DNA from: Anabaena catenula FACHB-362 | GTDB taxonomy: Bacteria; Cyanobacteriota; Cyanobacteriia; Cyanobacteriales; Nostocaceae | Assembly: GCF_014698735.1 (NCBI RefSeq) | Contig: NZ_JACJTQ010000022.1 | Location: 39,205-103,204 of the forward strand | Direction: 5' to 3' | Length of the DNA stretch: 64,000 nt | In this document: one piece after another, positions 18,233-28,050 of the stretch | How positions within the stretch are numbered: the first letter of the stretch is position 1 | Layout: the number at the start of each line of letters is the position of its first letter | Position numbers and translations under genes: made by a program | The notes under the pieces: model-generated | What the model saw: only the letters and a program-made list of their open reading frames with translations | What the model was told of the DNA's origin: nothing | The model's database searches: none

Positions 18233-20134
18233 TCATCTTTGTTGTAAGTACTTGAGGATACCACGAGCGATCGCATCAGCCATGCGATTTTGGTACTCTG
18301 GTGATCCTAAACGGGGGTTATCCTCACGACCAGTCATATAACCTGTTTCCACTAAAATCGCTGGCATAGAATTTTTCCTAAGTACATAGAATCTAGCCTT
18401 GCGGGTTCCCCTGTCTTTAATCGTACTGATATCCTGAAGAATAGTGTTGCGAACAGTTTCTGCCAGACCATAACCACTGTCGTAATAATATACTTCTAAC
18501 CCATTCACATCAGGACGACTATCTACTGCATTAGCGTGAATGCTGACAAACAAAGTCGCATTTACTCGCTTGGCTATATCTACCCGTCCTTGTAGTTCCA
18601 CAAAAAAGTCAGCATCTCGCGTCATCACAGCTTGTACGCCATTTTGCTCTAAAATCGCAGCCACTCTTTTACCAATTGGCAAAATGACATCCTTTTCTAA
18701 CAAACCGCCTAAACCGGGAGCGCCGGAATCTTTACCGCCATGTCCGGGGTCAATAACTACTAGTAGTTTTCCTCTAGGAACAGATAGACGCGGTTGTGGC
18801 TGAGAACGTATTTGAGAACTATCTATAGGATCTGGTAGTTGTCTGCTATTGACTGATGGTAAAGGAGGTAAATTTATTGGGGGTGTTACCTGCCGAGAGC
18901 GTTCTAGCTGTAGAGCTAAAAGCTTTTCTCCCACCTGGTTAAGTTCCCCAATTTGTACACCAGAGGCAGGTTGAACAAAGATAACTACAGTGTTGGCTTG
19001 GGGTTGTAGACGTACTCTGAGGACAGGACTATTAGCATTAAAAGCAGGCCCTTGTACTTTACTTGCTAACTTAGCATTGGGAATAATGATACGAAATAAA
19101 CCAGAGGTTCTATCCCAGCCACCAGTAGCAGATACAGCTTGGTCGGCTCTAATTAATAGTTGTGTACCATTACCAGCCAGTTCTACAGACCCAATTGTGG
19201 CTGGAGAGTTGGGAACAATTGCTGTAGAAGGTTGATTTTCTGGTAATCTCACCAGACGATTAGGCAGTAAAACAAAACCGTTAGTATTGCTAGTTGTGGC
19301 TCGCCAGTCCGGGCTGTTGCTATCTACCCGCAAAGTCATACGGACACTAGGTGTTTGACTTGACAGTTGGGTAAATTGGATACGGCTGATACCATAGCGA
19401 TTAATCAACAAATCCCTTTGTCCAAGTTTTGGTGATAAAGCTGCGCCGGCAATTTCAATATTAATTAGGCGGTTATCTTCACTACGATTAACTTGAATCT
19501 GGGGATTACCACCACTGGTACCAACGAAAAAACCATCCCCTGTGACTCGCAAGTTTTCAATTTGAACTACTCCCCCGGTGGTGTTGACTGCTATGTCACG
19601 GTTAGGAAGGGTGACAGGAGATGTTGTCACCATATTGTAAGTATTTTTAGGGGTAACTGCGGGGGTGAATGGTGATTGAGGGGGTATAAATTTGGGTGTT
19701 TCTGTAGCTTGCTCTCCTGTATAGCCAGAGGATGGTAGTGCTTCAGCTTCTATCTGTGGTAATTCTACTATCCAGCGGCTGCTACTAGCTCCCGTGAATT
19801 TGATTAGGGTGGGGTCTAGTGTATAACCAGGAGTAAGTTCTACAACTAGGCGCGTTGTTTGTTCATCAAACTGCCCAATGCGGATAGCACGAATTGCTCC
19901 ACCGATCTGTTGGGTTAACTGAGGACGACCAAAGGTAGTACCTGGCAAATCAATTACTAACCGAGTTGGGTTAAAAATTAGTTGTGCTTGGGGCTGAACA
20001 GAACCAGAGGTGTTAATTTCCAAGCGGTTTTGATTGGTATCAAAGCGCCAAGATTCTAATTTCGCAGCCATTGCAGGCGACGATAGTATGAAGATAGTTC
20101 CAAAAGTGCTGGGTATTAACCAGTGTAGTTTCAC
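18233..20134 (-). CDS. amiC2: AMIN-domain N-acetylmuramoyl-L-alanine amidase (AmiC type, second copy)
   Basis: 633 residues: a signal peptide ending at SPAMAAK, an AMIN domain (about 25-130: LESWRFDTNQNRLEI, RLVIDLPGTTF), a second AMIN-like region (about 190-400) and a Pro-rich linker. The C-terminal amidase_3 domain starts near 459. The zinc ligands are visible as DPGHGG, the Glu of LLEKD and SIHAN, and the catalytic Glu in LVETGYMT. These enzymes cleave septal peptidoglycan; in Nostocales, AmiC-type enzymes drill the septal nanopores needed for cell-cell communication. It is a tandem paralog of the upstream gene. Confidence 0.93.
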   Translation of the reverse strand: MKLHWLIPSTFGTIFILSSPAMAAKLESWRFDTNQNRLEINTSGSVQPQAQLIFNPTRLVIDLPGTTFGRPQLTQQIGGAIRAIRIGQFDEQTTRLVVELTPGYTLDPTLIKFTGASSSRWIVELPQIEAEALPSSGYTGEQATETPKFIPPQSPFTPAVTPKNTYNMVTTSPVTLPNRDIAVNTTGGVVQIENLRVTGDGFFVGTSGGNPQIQVNRSEDNRLINIEIAGAALSPKLGQRDLLINRYGISRIQFTQLSSQTPSVRMTLRVDSNSPDWRATTSNTNGFVLLPNRLVRLPENQPSTAIVPNSPATIGSVELAGNGTQLLIRADQAVSATGGWDRTSGLFRIIIPNAKLASKVQGPAFNANSPVLRVRLQPQANTVVIFVQPASGVQIGELNQVGEKLLALQLERSRQVTPPINLPPLPSVNSRQLPDPIDSSQIRSQPQPRLSVPRGKLLVVIDPGHGGKDSGAPGLGGLLEKDVILPIGKRVAAILEQNGVQAVMTRDADFFVELQGRVDIAKRVNATLFVSIHANAVDSRPDVNGLEVYYYDSGYGLAETVRNTILQDISTIKDRGTRKARFYVLRKNSMPAILVETGYMTGREDNPRLGSPEYQNRMADAIARGILKYLQQR

Positions 20135-20483
20135 AGTCGTTTCTCCTGATTCGCATTCATGGGAGTCGTCAATATCTCAACATCTTGGCAAATCCTCACA
20201 CCTTTACCGCCCAAACTTTAGCTTTGCGCTGGTATCGAGACACAGCTAATGGCGTAACACTATAGCATAGGTTTTTAATTTTGCCATGCTGTAAGCGTAA
20301 ATTAATTTAGCCTGCAAAGCATCAGATTACACCAAAAATAACTATCAAAATTAACCGTAATCATAAAATCCCCTTTTTCTAAGTAGAAATACTAATCCAA
20401 TCAGGTTGGTGATGGGGACTATTGAATATTCAAAAAATGTTGATGGTCAAATGTGGCGAGTGGTACAAACGAAGGTGAATTAC

Positions 20484-22337
20484 TTATCTTTGCCTTAAAT
20501 ATTGGAGGATTCCTTGAGCGATCGCTTCGGCCATCTGATTTTGATAAGCTGAGGTTCTAAGTTTAGCAGCATCTTCCTGACCGGTGATAAAACCCGTTTC
20601 TACTAAAATTGAGGGCATAGAACTTTTTCTGAGAACATAAAATCTGGCTTTCCGCACTTTGCGGTCTCTGACATTGAGACTTTGAAGAATTCTGTTATGG
20701 ACAATGCGAGCTAAAGTCACACCATTGTCGTAATAATAATAAGTCTCTAAACCACTGACCTCGGGACGACTGGCTCCGGCTGAATTAGCATGAATACTGA
20801 CAAATACATCAGCGTTAGCTCTTTCGGCCATTTGTACTCGTCCCGGTAGGCTCACAAAATAATCAGAATCCCGTGTCATTACCGCTTGTACGCCGTTTTG
20901 CTGTAAAATCTCTGCTACCCTTTTGCTAATGGGCAAGATGATATTTTTTTCTTGTATTCCACCAATACCAACTGCTCCTGAGTCTTTACCACCATGTCCA
21001 GGGTCAATGATAACTAATAATTTTCCTTTTGGAACTGAGGCACGCGGACGGGGCTGGGGAGTTCTGATATTTGGGTCTGGTAATTGTCCACTGTTGGCTG
21101 ATGGTAAGGGAGGTAAGCTAATGGGGGGTCGTACTTGACCATATCGTTGCAATTCTAGAGCTACAATCTGGTCGCTAACTTGATTAAGCGCCCCAATTTG
21201 TACACCAGATGCTGGCTGAACAAAAACAACTACACTGTTGGGTGCTTGCGGTTGCATACGTACCCGAAGAACAGAGCTATTGGTATTTAAAGTAGGACCT
21301 TGTACCTTACTAGCTAACTTAGCATTGGGGATTGTGATGCGAAATAGTCCACTAGACCTATCCCAAGCACCAGTAGCCGATACAGCTTGGTCGGCTCTAA
21401 TTAGTAATTGTGTGCCATTAGCAGCTAGTTCTACAGATTGAATAGTAGCCGGGGTGTCGCTAACAGGGCGGTTAATGGTAGATGGAATCGGTGTTGATTG
21501 ATTATTATTTCCAGGTAAGCGGACAACACCCTTAGTCGGTAGTAGAACTAAGCCACCAACACTGCTGATACTAGCCCGCCAGTCGGGGCTATTTTTATCT
21601 ACTCGCAAGGTGAGGCGGACAGAGGTTGGTTTTGTTCGCAGTTGGGTGAATTCGATGCGGCTGACACCATGCTGATTTACTGGTAAATTCCCTGGTGCTA
21701 GACCAGGTGATAAAGTAGCACCGGAGATATCCATAAAAATGGTGGTGTTATCACGGCTACGATTTATCCTCACCTGGGGATTACCACCACTGGTACGAAT
21801 AAAAAAACCATCCCCTGTGGCTTGTATTTTCTGAATTTGAGTAATTCCGGCTGTGGTGTTGGCGGCTGTTGAAAACTCAGGTTGAGCCTGAGAGTCTATT
21901 GTCACTAAACTATAAGTATTAGTGTTGCTAGAAGCTGGAACTTTCTCAAATTCTAGCTTTGGTAATTGTACTTTCCAACGACTGGCAGTTGTGCCGACAA
22001 ATTTAATTAAATCAGGGTTTAAAGTATAACCGGGAGTGAACTCCACAACTATGCGTGCTGTTTGGGGGTCAAACTGTCCAACTCGAATTGAGCGAATAGC
22101 ACCACCTACTGGTTGAGTTAATTGAGATCGCCCAAATTTGGTATTTGGCAAGTCAATTACCAAGCGAGTGGGGTTAAAAATTAGTTGTGCTTGGGGTTGT
22201 ACAGCACCAGAAGTATTAATTTCTAGTTGGTTTTGATTAGCATCAAACCGCCAAGATTCTAATTTTGCCGCTAAAGTTGGCGAAGCTAGTAAGACGATAG
22301 TTCCAAGAGTACCGGGTAGTAATGAGTATATTTTCAA
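20484..22337 (-). CDS. amiC1: AMIN-domain N-acetylmuramoyl-L-alanine amidase (AmiC type, first copy)
   Basis: 617 residues with the same layout as the next gene: a signal peptide ending at SPTLAAK, AMIN (KLESWRFDANQNQLEINTSG), a second AMIN-like part, a Pro-rich linker and the amidase_3 domain. The latter has DPGHGGKDSG, the Glu of IQEKN, SIHANS and LVETGFIT. All zinc and catalytic residues are intact, so both copies should be active. It is 349 bases upstream of its paralog on the same strand. Order and orientation match Anabaena alr0092/alr0093, of which one is hcwA/amiC1 required for heterocyst maturation. Confidence 0.93.
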   Translation of the reverse strand: MKIYSLLPGTLGTIVLLASPTLAAKLESWRFDANQNQLEINTSGAVQPQAQLIFNPTRLVIDLPNTKFGRSQLTQPVGGAIRSIRVGQFDPQTARIVVEFTPGYTLNPDLIKFVGTTASRWKVQLPKLEFEKVPASSNTNTYSLVTIDSQAQPEFSTAANTTAGITQIQKIQATGDGFFIRTSGGNPQVRINRSRDNTTIFMDISGATLSPGLAPGNLPVNQHGVSRIEFTQLRTKPTSVRLTLRVDKNSPDWRASISSVGGLVLLPTKGVVRLPGNNNQSTPIPSTINRPVSDTPATIQSVELAANGTQLLIRADQAVSATGAWDRSSGLFRITIPNAKLASKVQGPTLNTNSSVLRVRMQPQAPNSVVVFVQPASGVQIGALNQVSDQIVALELQRYGQVRPPISLPPLPSANSGQLPDPNIRTPQPRPRASVPKGKLLVIIDPGHGGKDSGAVGIGGIQEKNIILPISKRVAEILQQNGVQAVMTRDSDYFVSLPGRVQMAERANADVFVSIHANSAGASRPEVSGLETYYYYDNGVTLARIVHNRILQSLNVRDRKVRKARFYVLRKSSMPSILVETGFITGQEDAAKLRTSAYQNQMAEAIAQGILQYLRQR

Positions 22338-22821
22338 AGTTATTGCTCCTGATTTACATTTCGAGATATCTAATGAATTTTGGATTTACGATGACAATTT
22401 CTAACTATAACAATCCTAAATTCTTTTAAAAAGATATTAAATAGCCAATAGAACTTGTTTTTAAACTGCGACTCTGGCACTAATACAAAGACAAAATGAA
22501 TAATGAACAATCAGTCAAAATTTAAAATTCATGAAAAGCCTTGCTCCTCAGTTTTTAAAATTTTGTAGGTGCAAGCTTTGCCGTTAGGCTATTTTGAATT
22601 TTGAATTCTTTAATTTTGTCAACATCTTAGTCAGAATAAAAAACAACTAAAAATTGATTATCACAGGAGACGGCGATTGAGAAAGATAAGTTTCCGTTAA
22701 GTATTACAGCAGTTTTGCTGAAGGCAGTAGGAAAATAAGCTTTATATAAGCCAAAATATACTTGTCCATAATCAACTATGGACAAGTACAACTCACAAAC
22801 CGACTACTTATTCAGACTCTC
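22338..22821. other. Intergenic region, no gene seen
   Basis: 484 AT-rich bases between the first amidase gene and the antiporter gene. It contains AAAATTTTGAATTT-like simple stretches and holds the amidase promoter. A small GTCCATA...TATGGAC inverted repeat near 22764-22786 (TTGTCCATAAT / CTATGGACAA) could end the leftward antiporter transcript. No open frame of note. Confidence 0.5.
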
Positions 22822-24252
22822 CTATGAATCTGAGGAATCTTCCAACGCTCCAGCATGATTTGCTGCTGCTACTGCTAATGATGTATCATCTGAACCGTCT
22901 AAAGTAGCTGCGGTTGTTGATTCAGGAAATACGAATCTTAACAGAGGGGGAGCTAAAAAAGTGGTGAGAATTACCATCATAATAATTGCTGCTCCTAGTG
23001 GTTTGGAAAGAACACCACTAGCAGCCCCTACACCAGCAAACACTAAGCCGACCTCACCTCTAGGAATCATTCCTACACCAATAGCCAAACGATTGATGTT
23101 AGGTTGTCCAAACACGGCTAAACCTGTGATTACTTTACCGATTATGGCGACTGTAATCAGGAAAGTTGCCATAATTAAACCTTCCCGATTGCTGGGGATT
23201 GCTGGGTTTAATACTCCAAAATCAGTTTTTGCCCCAACAGTGACGAAGAAGATCGGCACTAGTATATCAGCGATGGGAATAACTTGCTTTTGCAGTTCTT
23301 TGCGTTTGTCTGTTTCTTCTAGAACTAAACCTGCTGCGAAAGCGCCGAGAATTGCTTCCAAGTGGATAACGGCAGCAAAATAGGCCATCACAAAAGCGAA
23401 AATGAAGGCGGGTATGATCAATTCACCGCGTGTTTTGAGTTTGTCTGCGATCGCCACGAAGGACTTATTGAAAACATTACCCAACACAATCGCACCGACG
23501 AGAAAACCAGTAGCGCTGGTAATTAAATAGATGACATTACCCACATCTACTGCGCCATCTTTCGCTAAACTGGCAACTACAGCCAGGACGATAATTCCAA
23601 GTACATCATCGATTACAGCTGCACCCAGAATAATTTGTCCTTCTTTAGAATTCAACCGTCCTAGTTCTGAGAGGACTTTGGAAGTAATACCAATACTAGT
23701 AGCAGTCAAAGCCGCCCCAGCAAAAATCGCTGGTATAGCACTGATGCCAAACAAAGCCATTAACCCTACAGTTCCGGCTGCGAAGGGTACTGCTACCCCT
23801 ACGACTGCGACAACGACAGCTTGAATACCGACTGCCATTAAATCTTTTAAGTTTGACTCCAAACCAATTTCAAATAGCAGGATAATCACACCCAGTTCTG
23901 CTAAAACAGAAACGACTTCTGACTGTGCGGCAAACACTTGCGGTGTGGCTTCTGGACTTAAACCAGCAGTGATTTGCAGGAAAGTCATGATTAAAGAATT
24001 AGAACTGTCTGTACCACCTTCAGGAAATACTAACAGATGGAGTACAGAGACACCGATGATTACACCACCAACAAGTTCACCTAATACGGGGGGTAAACCG
24101 ACTCTGTTTGATAATTCCCCTCCCACTTTGCTGGCGAAGTAAATTACCACTAAACTCAGTAGCACAGAGGCTATTACCATCGAACTGTCTACGGTTTCTG
24201 TGGCACTTGCCAACAGGGGAACAGTCAAATTGATTGCATTGAAAAACTGCAT
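22822..24252 (-). CDS. Cation/proton antiporter (CPA2, NhaS3-like)
   Basis: 476 residues, about 12 membrane helices, soluble C-terminal tail of about 30 residues. Diagnostic blocks are LPPVLGELVGGVIIG near 52-66, LLFEIGLESNLKDL near 125-138, the ion-binding AAVIDDVLGIIVLA near 210-222, and GMIPRGEVGLVFAGVGA near 390. It fits the CPA2 group and most resembles, from memory, Synechocystis NhaS3, an essential thylakoid Na+(K+)/H+ antiporter. No regulatory TrkA domain is present. Monocistronic. Confidence 0.85.
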   Translation of the reverse strand: MQFFNAINLTVPLLASATETVDSSMVIASVLLSLVVIYFASKVGGELSNRVGLPPVLGELVGGVIIGVSVLHLLVFPEGGTDSSNSLIMTFLQITAGLSPEATPQVFAAQSEVVSVLAELGVIILLFEIGLESNLKDLMAVGIQAVVVAVVGVAVPFAAGTVGLMALFGISAIPAIFAGAALTATSIGITSKVLSELGRLNSKEGQIILGAAVIDDVLGIIVLAVVASLAKDGAVDVGNVIYLITSATGFLVGAIVLGNVFNKSFVAIADKLKTRGELIIPAFIFAFVMAYFAAVIHLEAILGAFAAGLVLEETDKRKELQKQVIPIADILVPIFFVTVGAKTDFGVLNPAIPSNREGLIMATFLITVAIIGKVITGLAVFGQPNINRLAIGVGMIPRGEVGLVFAGVGAASGVLSKPLGAAIIMMVILTTFLAPPLLRFVFPESTTAATLDGSDDTSLAVAAANHAGALEDSSDS

Positions 24253-24510
24253 TGGTTCTGTGAATATCCTTCTCTTTATTTTTACCTTGTTATCGAAACC
24301 ATGTCATAGCCCTAGACATATACCTGCTACTTACAGTAACCATCATTTTTTTAGTTTTTTAGATATTGAGTAGGCGGCAGACGTGAATATTTTTCGTAGG
24401 TATGTGGCTGCTATAGATGAGAGAAAAAGGTTTGAGCCTTGTTAATCTTTCGTTAAATAGTTAAGTTTATTTGCACCAATCTACTGTAGGTTTTATAATC
24501 TAGGTATAAA

Positions 24511-24997
24511 TTAATTGATGTTTTCTGCCAAATCTATTAAGTGCTGCCAATGGAAATCTGAGACGGGGACGACGTAAAGTCTTGGAAGTCTGACCAAATC
24601 AAAGTCGGTAAAATGACTATCTTGTTTAATTTGGCTGAGGGTGATGGGTTGAGTTACCCTGCGTACTGCCCGTAAATCAATAGCTGCCAGTTTGCTATCG
24701 TTTGAGGTGGGGTCAGCGTAAGGTGAAGAGTTGACATCCACCCTGCGAGTCAAAGCGACGGGGATTCCTAAGACTCACGACTTAGGTTTCTGCTTCATAG
24801 CACCAGCTTTCCTATAAGGACGGGGTTTAAAACCCAGTTTTTCGATAAATCAAAGCCAAATCATCAGGGAGCATTGTCCGCAAATGTTTCAGGGCTAGGG
24901 GATTCTTGACTCCATCTCATACTGTACTACAGTCTTGTTCTAAATCAAAGTAAGAATAATTTTCTGGTTCTGTTTTTAGCAGCCAATCAGCCATCAT
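24511..24997 (-). pseudogene. EVE-domain protein gene, broken
   Basis: From ATG 24997 or 24994 the minus strand reads MADWLLKTEPENYSYFDLEQ, a textbook EVE-domain start. The codon expected to be Trp in T-V-W-D-G-V-(K/R)-N is TGA (24917-24919). Reading continues DGVKNPLALKHL, DDLALIYRKTGF and is lost at 24830. After about 95 foreign bases the frame resumes as SPYADPTSNDSK, ... RRVTQPITLSQIKQDSHFTD and LVRLPRLYVVPVSD, the EVE C-terminus, to a normal stop at 24511. EVE domains bind modified bases and often travel with defence genes. Two lesions make the gene dead. Confidence 0.85.
24731..24830 (-). mobile_element. IS200/IS605-type right-end remnant inside the EVE gene
   Basis: Read on the minus strand, this stretch carries GAAGCAGAAACCTAAGTCGT, a hairpin CCTAAG...CTTAGG (24767-24772 with 24781-24786), then AATCCCCGTCGCTTTGACTC and GCAGGGTGGATGTCAA, ending at 24731. 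That is the layout I know from right ends of cyanobacterial IS200/IS605 elements, where it also forms the 3' part of the TnpB-associated omega RNA. No tnpA or tnpB is present here, so it is a deletion remnant. Confidence 0.65.
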
Positions 24998-25191
24998 CAA
25001 ACCTGCACAAATTTTACTGTGATTTTTTCAGTTGCCAAAAATGTAACCAAGCAACTTTTTGATTGCGGCAATGTCAAAGTATAAACATCCAAATGTAATT
25101 AACATCTGGATTTTAGTTGTGAACATCTCTGGCGTGAAAGTTCCCTAAAAGCTGGAAAATCGGTATAAATTTTTTGAGGAGTGTACATCTA

Positions 25192-25938
25192 ATGATGCAT
25201 AGAGCTACTTTATCCAGTTCTGGTTTTCAGCAGGGTGAGTTTTGGAAAAGACTGTCTTTGAGCTTACTGTTATTTATGATTTTTACATTACCTGCATCGG
25301 CACAAGAAAAAGAAAAACTATGGCGCACTTTGACGGTGAGTGGTCGTGGGGTGGAAACAATTCCTACCACCTTGTCGCAAGTGAATTTAGGTGTAGAGGT
25401 TCAAGGTAAAACAGCGCAGGAAGTACAAAAAGAAGCAGCCCGCAGGTCATCAGCTGTAGTCAATCTGCTGAAAAGCCGCAACGTAGAAAAATTAGAAACT
25501 ACAGGGGTTCGGCTTAACCCAGTATATAGCTACACTAATAATGTACAAAAAATTACGGGTTATGCTGCCACCAATACGGTGAGTTTTCGTATTCCTGTTG
25601 ATCAAGCTGGTACGTTGTTAGACGAAGCTGTAAAAACTGGGGCGACACAAATTAGCAGTGTGAGTTTTGTCGCTAGTGATGATGCGATCGCCAATGCCCA
25701 AAAACAAGCACTTAAAAAAGCTACTCAGGATGCTCAACAGCAAGCAGAAACAGTTCTCGGCACATTGGGGTTGAAGTCGAAAGAAATCGTCAGTATTCAA
25801 GTCAATGGTGCAAGTGCGCCACCGCCACCCATGCTTTACCGGGCTGAAGCTAAGTTAGCTAATGCAGATGCTTCTACCCCCATAGTTGCTGGTGAACAAG
25901 AAGTACAAGCATCAGTAACGCTGCAAATTAGTTATTAG
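25192..25938 (+). CDS. SIMPL (DUF541) domain periplasmic protein
   Basis: 248 residues from ATG 25192, preferred over an in-frame TTG at 25174 because TGAGGAG lies 11 bases before the ATG. A signal peptide (LSLLLFMIFTLPASAQ) precedes the SIMPL domain: LTVSGRGVETIPTTLSQVNL, then the Ala/Gln-rich helix QEVQKEAARRSSAVVNLLKS, VSFRIPVDQAG and AQKQALKKATQDAQQQAETV. The family is exported and of poorly known function. The last codons and the stop are provided by the TTATTAG repeats that follow. Confidence 0.88.
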   Translation: MMHRATLSSSGFQQGEFWKRLSLSLLLFMIFTLPASAQEKEKLWRTLTVSGRGVETIPTTLSQVNLGVEVQGKTAQEVQKEAARRSSAVVNLLKSRNVEKLETTGVRLNPVYSYTNNVQKITGYAATNTVSFRIPVDQAGTLLDEAVKTGATQISSVSFVASDDAIANAQKQALKKATQDAQQQAETVLGTLGLKSKEIVSIQVNGASAPPPPMLYRAEAKLANADASTPIVAGEQEVQASVTLQISY

Positions 25939-26101
25939 TTATTAGTTATTAGTTATTAGTCATTGGTCATTCATTGGTCATTGGTCATTAGTCATTGGTC
26001 ATTAGTCATTGGTCATTGGTCATTGGTCATTGGTCATTGGTCATTGGTCATTGGTCATTGGTCATTAGTCATTAGTCATTAGTCATTAGTCATTAGTCAT
26101 T
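25928..26101. repeat. Heptamer tandem repeats (TTATTAG, TCATTGG, TCATTAG)
   Basis: About 24 consecutive seven-base units, changing from TTATTAG through TCATTGG to TCATTAG. The first copies overlap the stop codon of the SIMPL gene. Typical short tandemly repeated repetitive DNA of heterocystous cyanobacteria. Confidence 0.95.
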
Positions 26102-26140
26102 TGGAAGGTTCTAGATGATTCTGATTTTCTTCTATTCTTC

Positions 26141-26218
<78 letters not shown>

Positions 26219-26222
26219 TACA

Positions 26223-26585
26223 TTAGAAATTATCTGGAGACATATCAGCCATACCGCCGTCTCCGTCACGCTTAGAACCTAGTAACTCTAGTTGTTCTAC
26301 ATGAATAACTGGACTAGAACGGTTGACTCCGGTTTGGCGATCGCTCCAGGAATCAAATTTCAAGGAACCTTTAACAGCAATTTGCTTACCTTTACGGACA
26401 TAATTACCTGCTACTTCTGCCGTTTTTCCCCACAGTTCTAGATTAAACCAGTCTGTATGTTCGCCTTCACGTGTACGCCGATTAACTGCTAGGGTTAATC
26501 GGCACTTAACTGTTCCAGACTCAAAATACTTTATGTCCGGGTCGCCGCCTACACGTCCGATCAGAGTGACAACATTGATGCTCAT
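26223..26585 (-). CDS. ssb: Single-stranded DNA-binding protein
   Basis: 120 residues, a single OB fold: MSINVVTLIGRVGGDPDIKYFES, CRLTLAVNRRTREGEHTDWFNLELWGKTAEVAGNY, then VRKGKQIAVKGSLKFDSW. The short acidic tail ends SPDNF. It lacks the long Gly/Gln linker of E. coli SSB, as is usual for the cyanobacterial short SSB, which binds single-stranded DNA in replication and repair. The stop codon lies four bases from the CTCCTGA repeats. Confidence 0.95.
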   Translation of the reverse strand: MSINVVTLIGRVGGDPDIKYFESGTVKCRLTLAVNRRTREGEHTDWFNLELWGKTAEVAGNYVRKGKQIAVKGSLKFDSWSDRQTGVNRSSPVIHVEQLELLGSKRDGDGGMADMSPDNF

Positions 26586-26919
26586 AGGTGTTACCTTTTA
26601 GTATAAAAGTACTATATTATTGTGAATAATATAATATCTAATTGTAAAAATATTTAAAATATGTTAAGTAATTAGCAATATCATTAATTCCACACAATGA
26701 TTCAAAAATTACTTGGCATTATTGCCAAAATTATACGGTTATACTGAGTGACTTGGGAATAGAGAAAATAAGAGGCCTGAAACTTCCATCAAAATTGACA
26801 AAAGTTTTGGAAAAAATAGTCTGTTTGACTGGAGTCAGGCGAAAAAACATAATAGAATCCAGCACAATTAACTCTGACGTTATAGTCATAAGTAGCGCAA
26901 ATAGGGGGCTTAGAGACGC
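26586..26919. promoter_or_regulatory. ssb / mreB divergent promoter region
   Basis: A 334-base AT-rich gap between divergent ssb and mreB. It must hold both promoters. ATATTATTGTGAATAATATAAT near 26612-26633 contains an imperfect palindrome (ATTATTGTGAATAAT) just upstream of ssb. No gene seen. Confidence 0.4.
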
Positions 26920-27963
26920 GTGGGTCTTTTTAGGAACTTTCGCTCATCATGGGATATGGGTATCGACCTCGGTACAGCCAACACCCTAGTTTATGTATCT
27001 GGTAAAGGAATTGTACTCCAAGAACCTTCAGTAGTAGCCATTGATCAAAATGAAAAGGTAGCGCTGGCAGTTGGAGAAGATGCTAAAAAAATGCTGGGTC
27101 GGACACCAGGTAATGTAATTGCCGTTCGTCCCCTGCGTGATGGTGTCATTGCTGATTTCGATACCGCCGAATTAATGCTGAAAAGCTTTATCCAGCGAGT
27201 AAATGAGGGCAGATCCCTGATTTTACCTCGGATTGTCATTGGTATTCCCAGCGGGGTGACAGGAGTTGAAAGACGGGCTGTAATGGATGCGGCTACTCAA
27301 GCTGGGGCGAGGGAAGTATATTTGATTGATGAGCCAGTAGCAGCAGCAATCGGCGCAGGACTGCCGGTTGCTGAACCCACTGGTAACATGATCATTGATA
27401 TTGGTGGTGGCACAACAGAAGTAGCGGTGCTGAGTCTTCAGGGTACAGTAATCAGCGAATCAGTCCGAATCGCGGGTGATGAGTTGACTGAAGCAATTAT
27501 TCACTACATGAAGAAAGTTCATAACTTAGTCATTGGTGAACGAACAGCTGAAGATATCAAAATTCGGATTGGCTCTGCCTATCCTACCAATGATGATGGC
27601 GATGCTATGATGGAAGTCCGAGGTTTGCATTTGCTGTCTGGATTACCGAGAACTGTTACCATTAAAGGCCCGGAAATTCGGGAAAGTATGTTGGAACCGC
27701 TATCAGTAATTATAGAAGCAGTCAAGCGGACACTGGAACGCACACCCCCAGAACTAGCATCAGATATCATTGATCGGGGAATTATGCTGGCAGGCGGTGG
27801 TGCATTACTCAAAGGCTTAGATACGCTGATTAGTCATGAGACAGGTATTGTGACCCATATTGCCGCTGATCCCTTAAGTTGTGTTGTCTTGGGAACGGGT
27901 CGTGTGTTAGAAAACTTTAAGCAACTAGAACGGGTATTCAGCGGCCGTTCTCGCAATATGTAG
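26920..27963 (+). CDS. mreB: Rod shape-determining protein MreB
   Basis: 347 residues with a GTG start (GLFRNFRSSWDMGIDLGTAN). Actin-fold nucleotide motifs are visible: the phosphate-1 loop IDLGTANTLVY, phosphate-2 IDIGGGTTEVAVLS near 158, and adenosine AGGGALLKGLD near 291. The N-terminal amphipathic FRNF stretch should bind the membrane. It directs lateral wall synthesis and heads mreB-mreC-mreD (gaps 87 and 38 bases), with ribD next. Confidence 0.97.
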   Translation: MGLFRNFRSSWDMGIDLGTANTLVYVSGKGIVLQEPSVVAIDQNEKVALAVGEDAKKMLGRTPGNVIAVRPLRDGVIADFDTAELMLKSFIQRVNEGRSLILPRIVIGIPSGVTGVERRAVMDAATQAGAREVYLIDEPVAAAIGAGLPVAEPTGNMIIDIGGGTTEVAVLSLQGTVISESVRIAGDELTEAIIHYMKKVHNLVIGERTAEDIKIRIGSAYPTNDDGDAMMEVRGLHLLSGLPRTVTIKGPEIRESMLEPLSVIIEAVKRTLERTPPELASDIIDRGIMLAGGGALLKGLDTLISHETGIVTHIAADPLSCVVLGTGRVLENFKQLERVFSGRSRNM

Positions 27964-28050
27964 CCAAAAAGTAGATTGATACTGGATTCTGTATATGTGA
28001 ATTATAGAATCCAATATCCTGAATAATTTATAGAATATACACAGGTATAA

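Noticed and set aside
22961..23383. 140-codon frame opposite the antiporter gene
   Set aside because: Antisense shadow of membrane-helix codons; Ile/Thr/Pro-rich composition with no family pattern.
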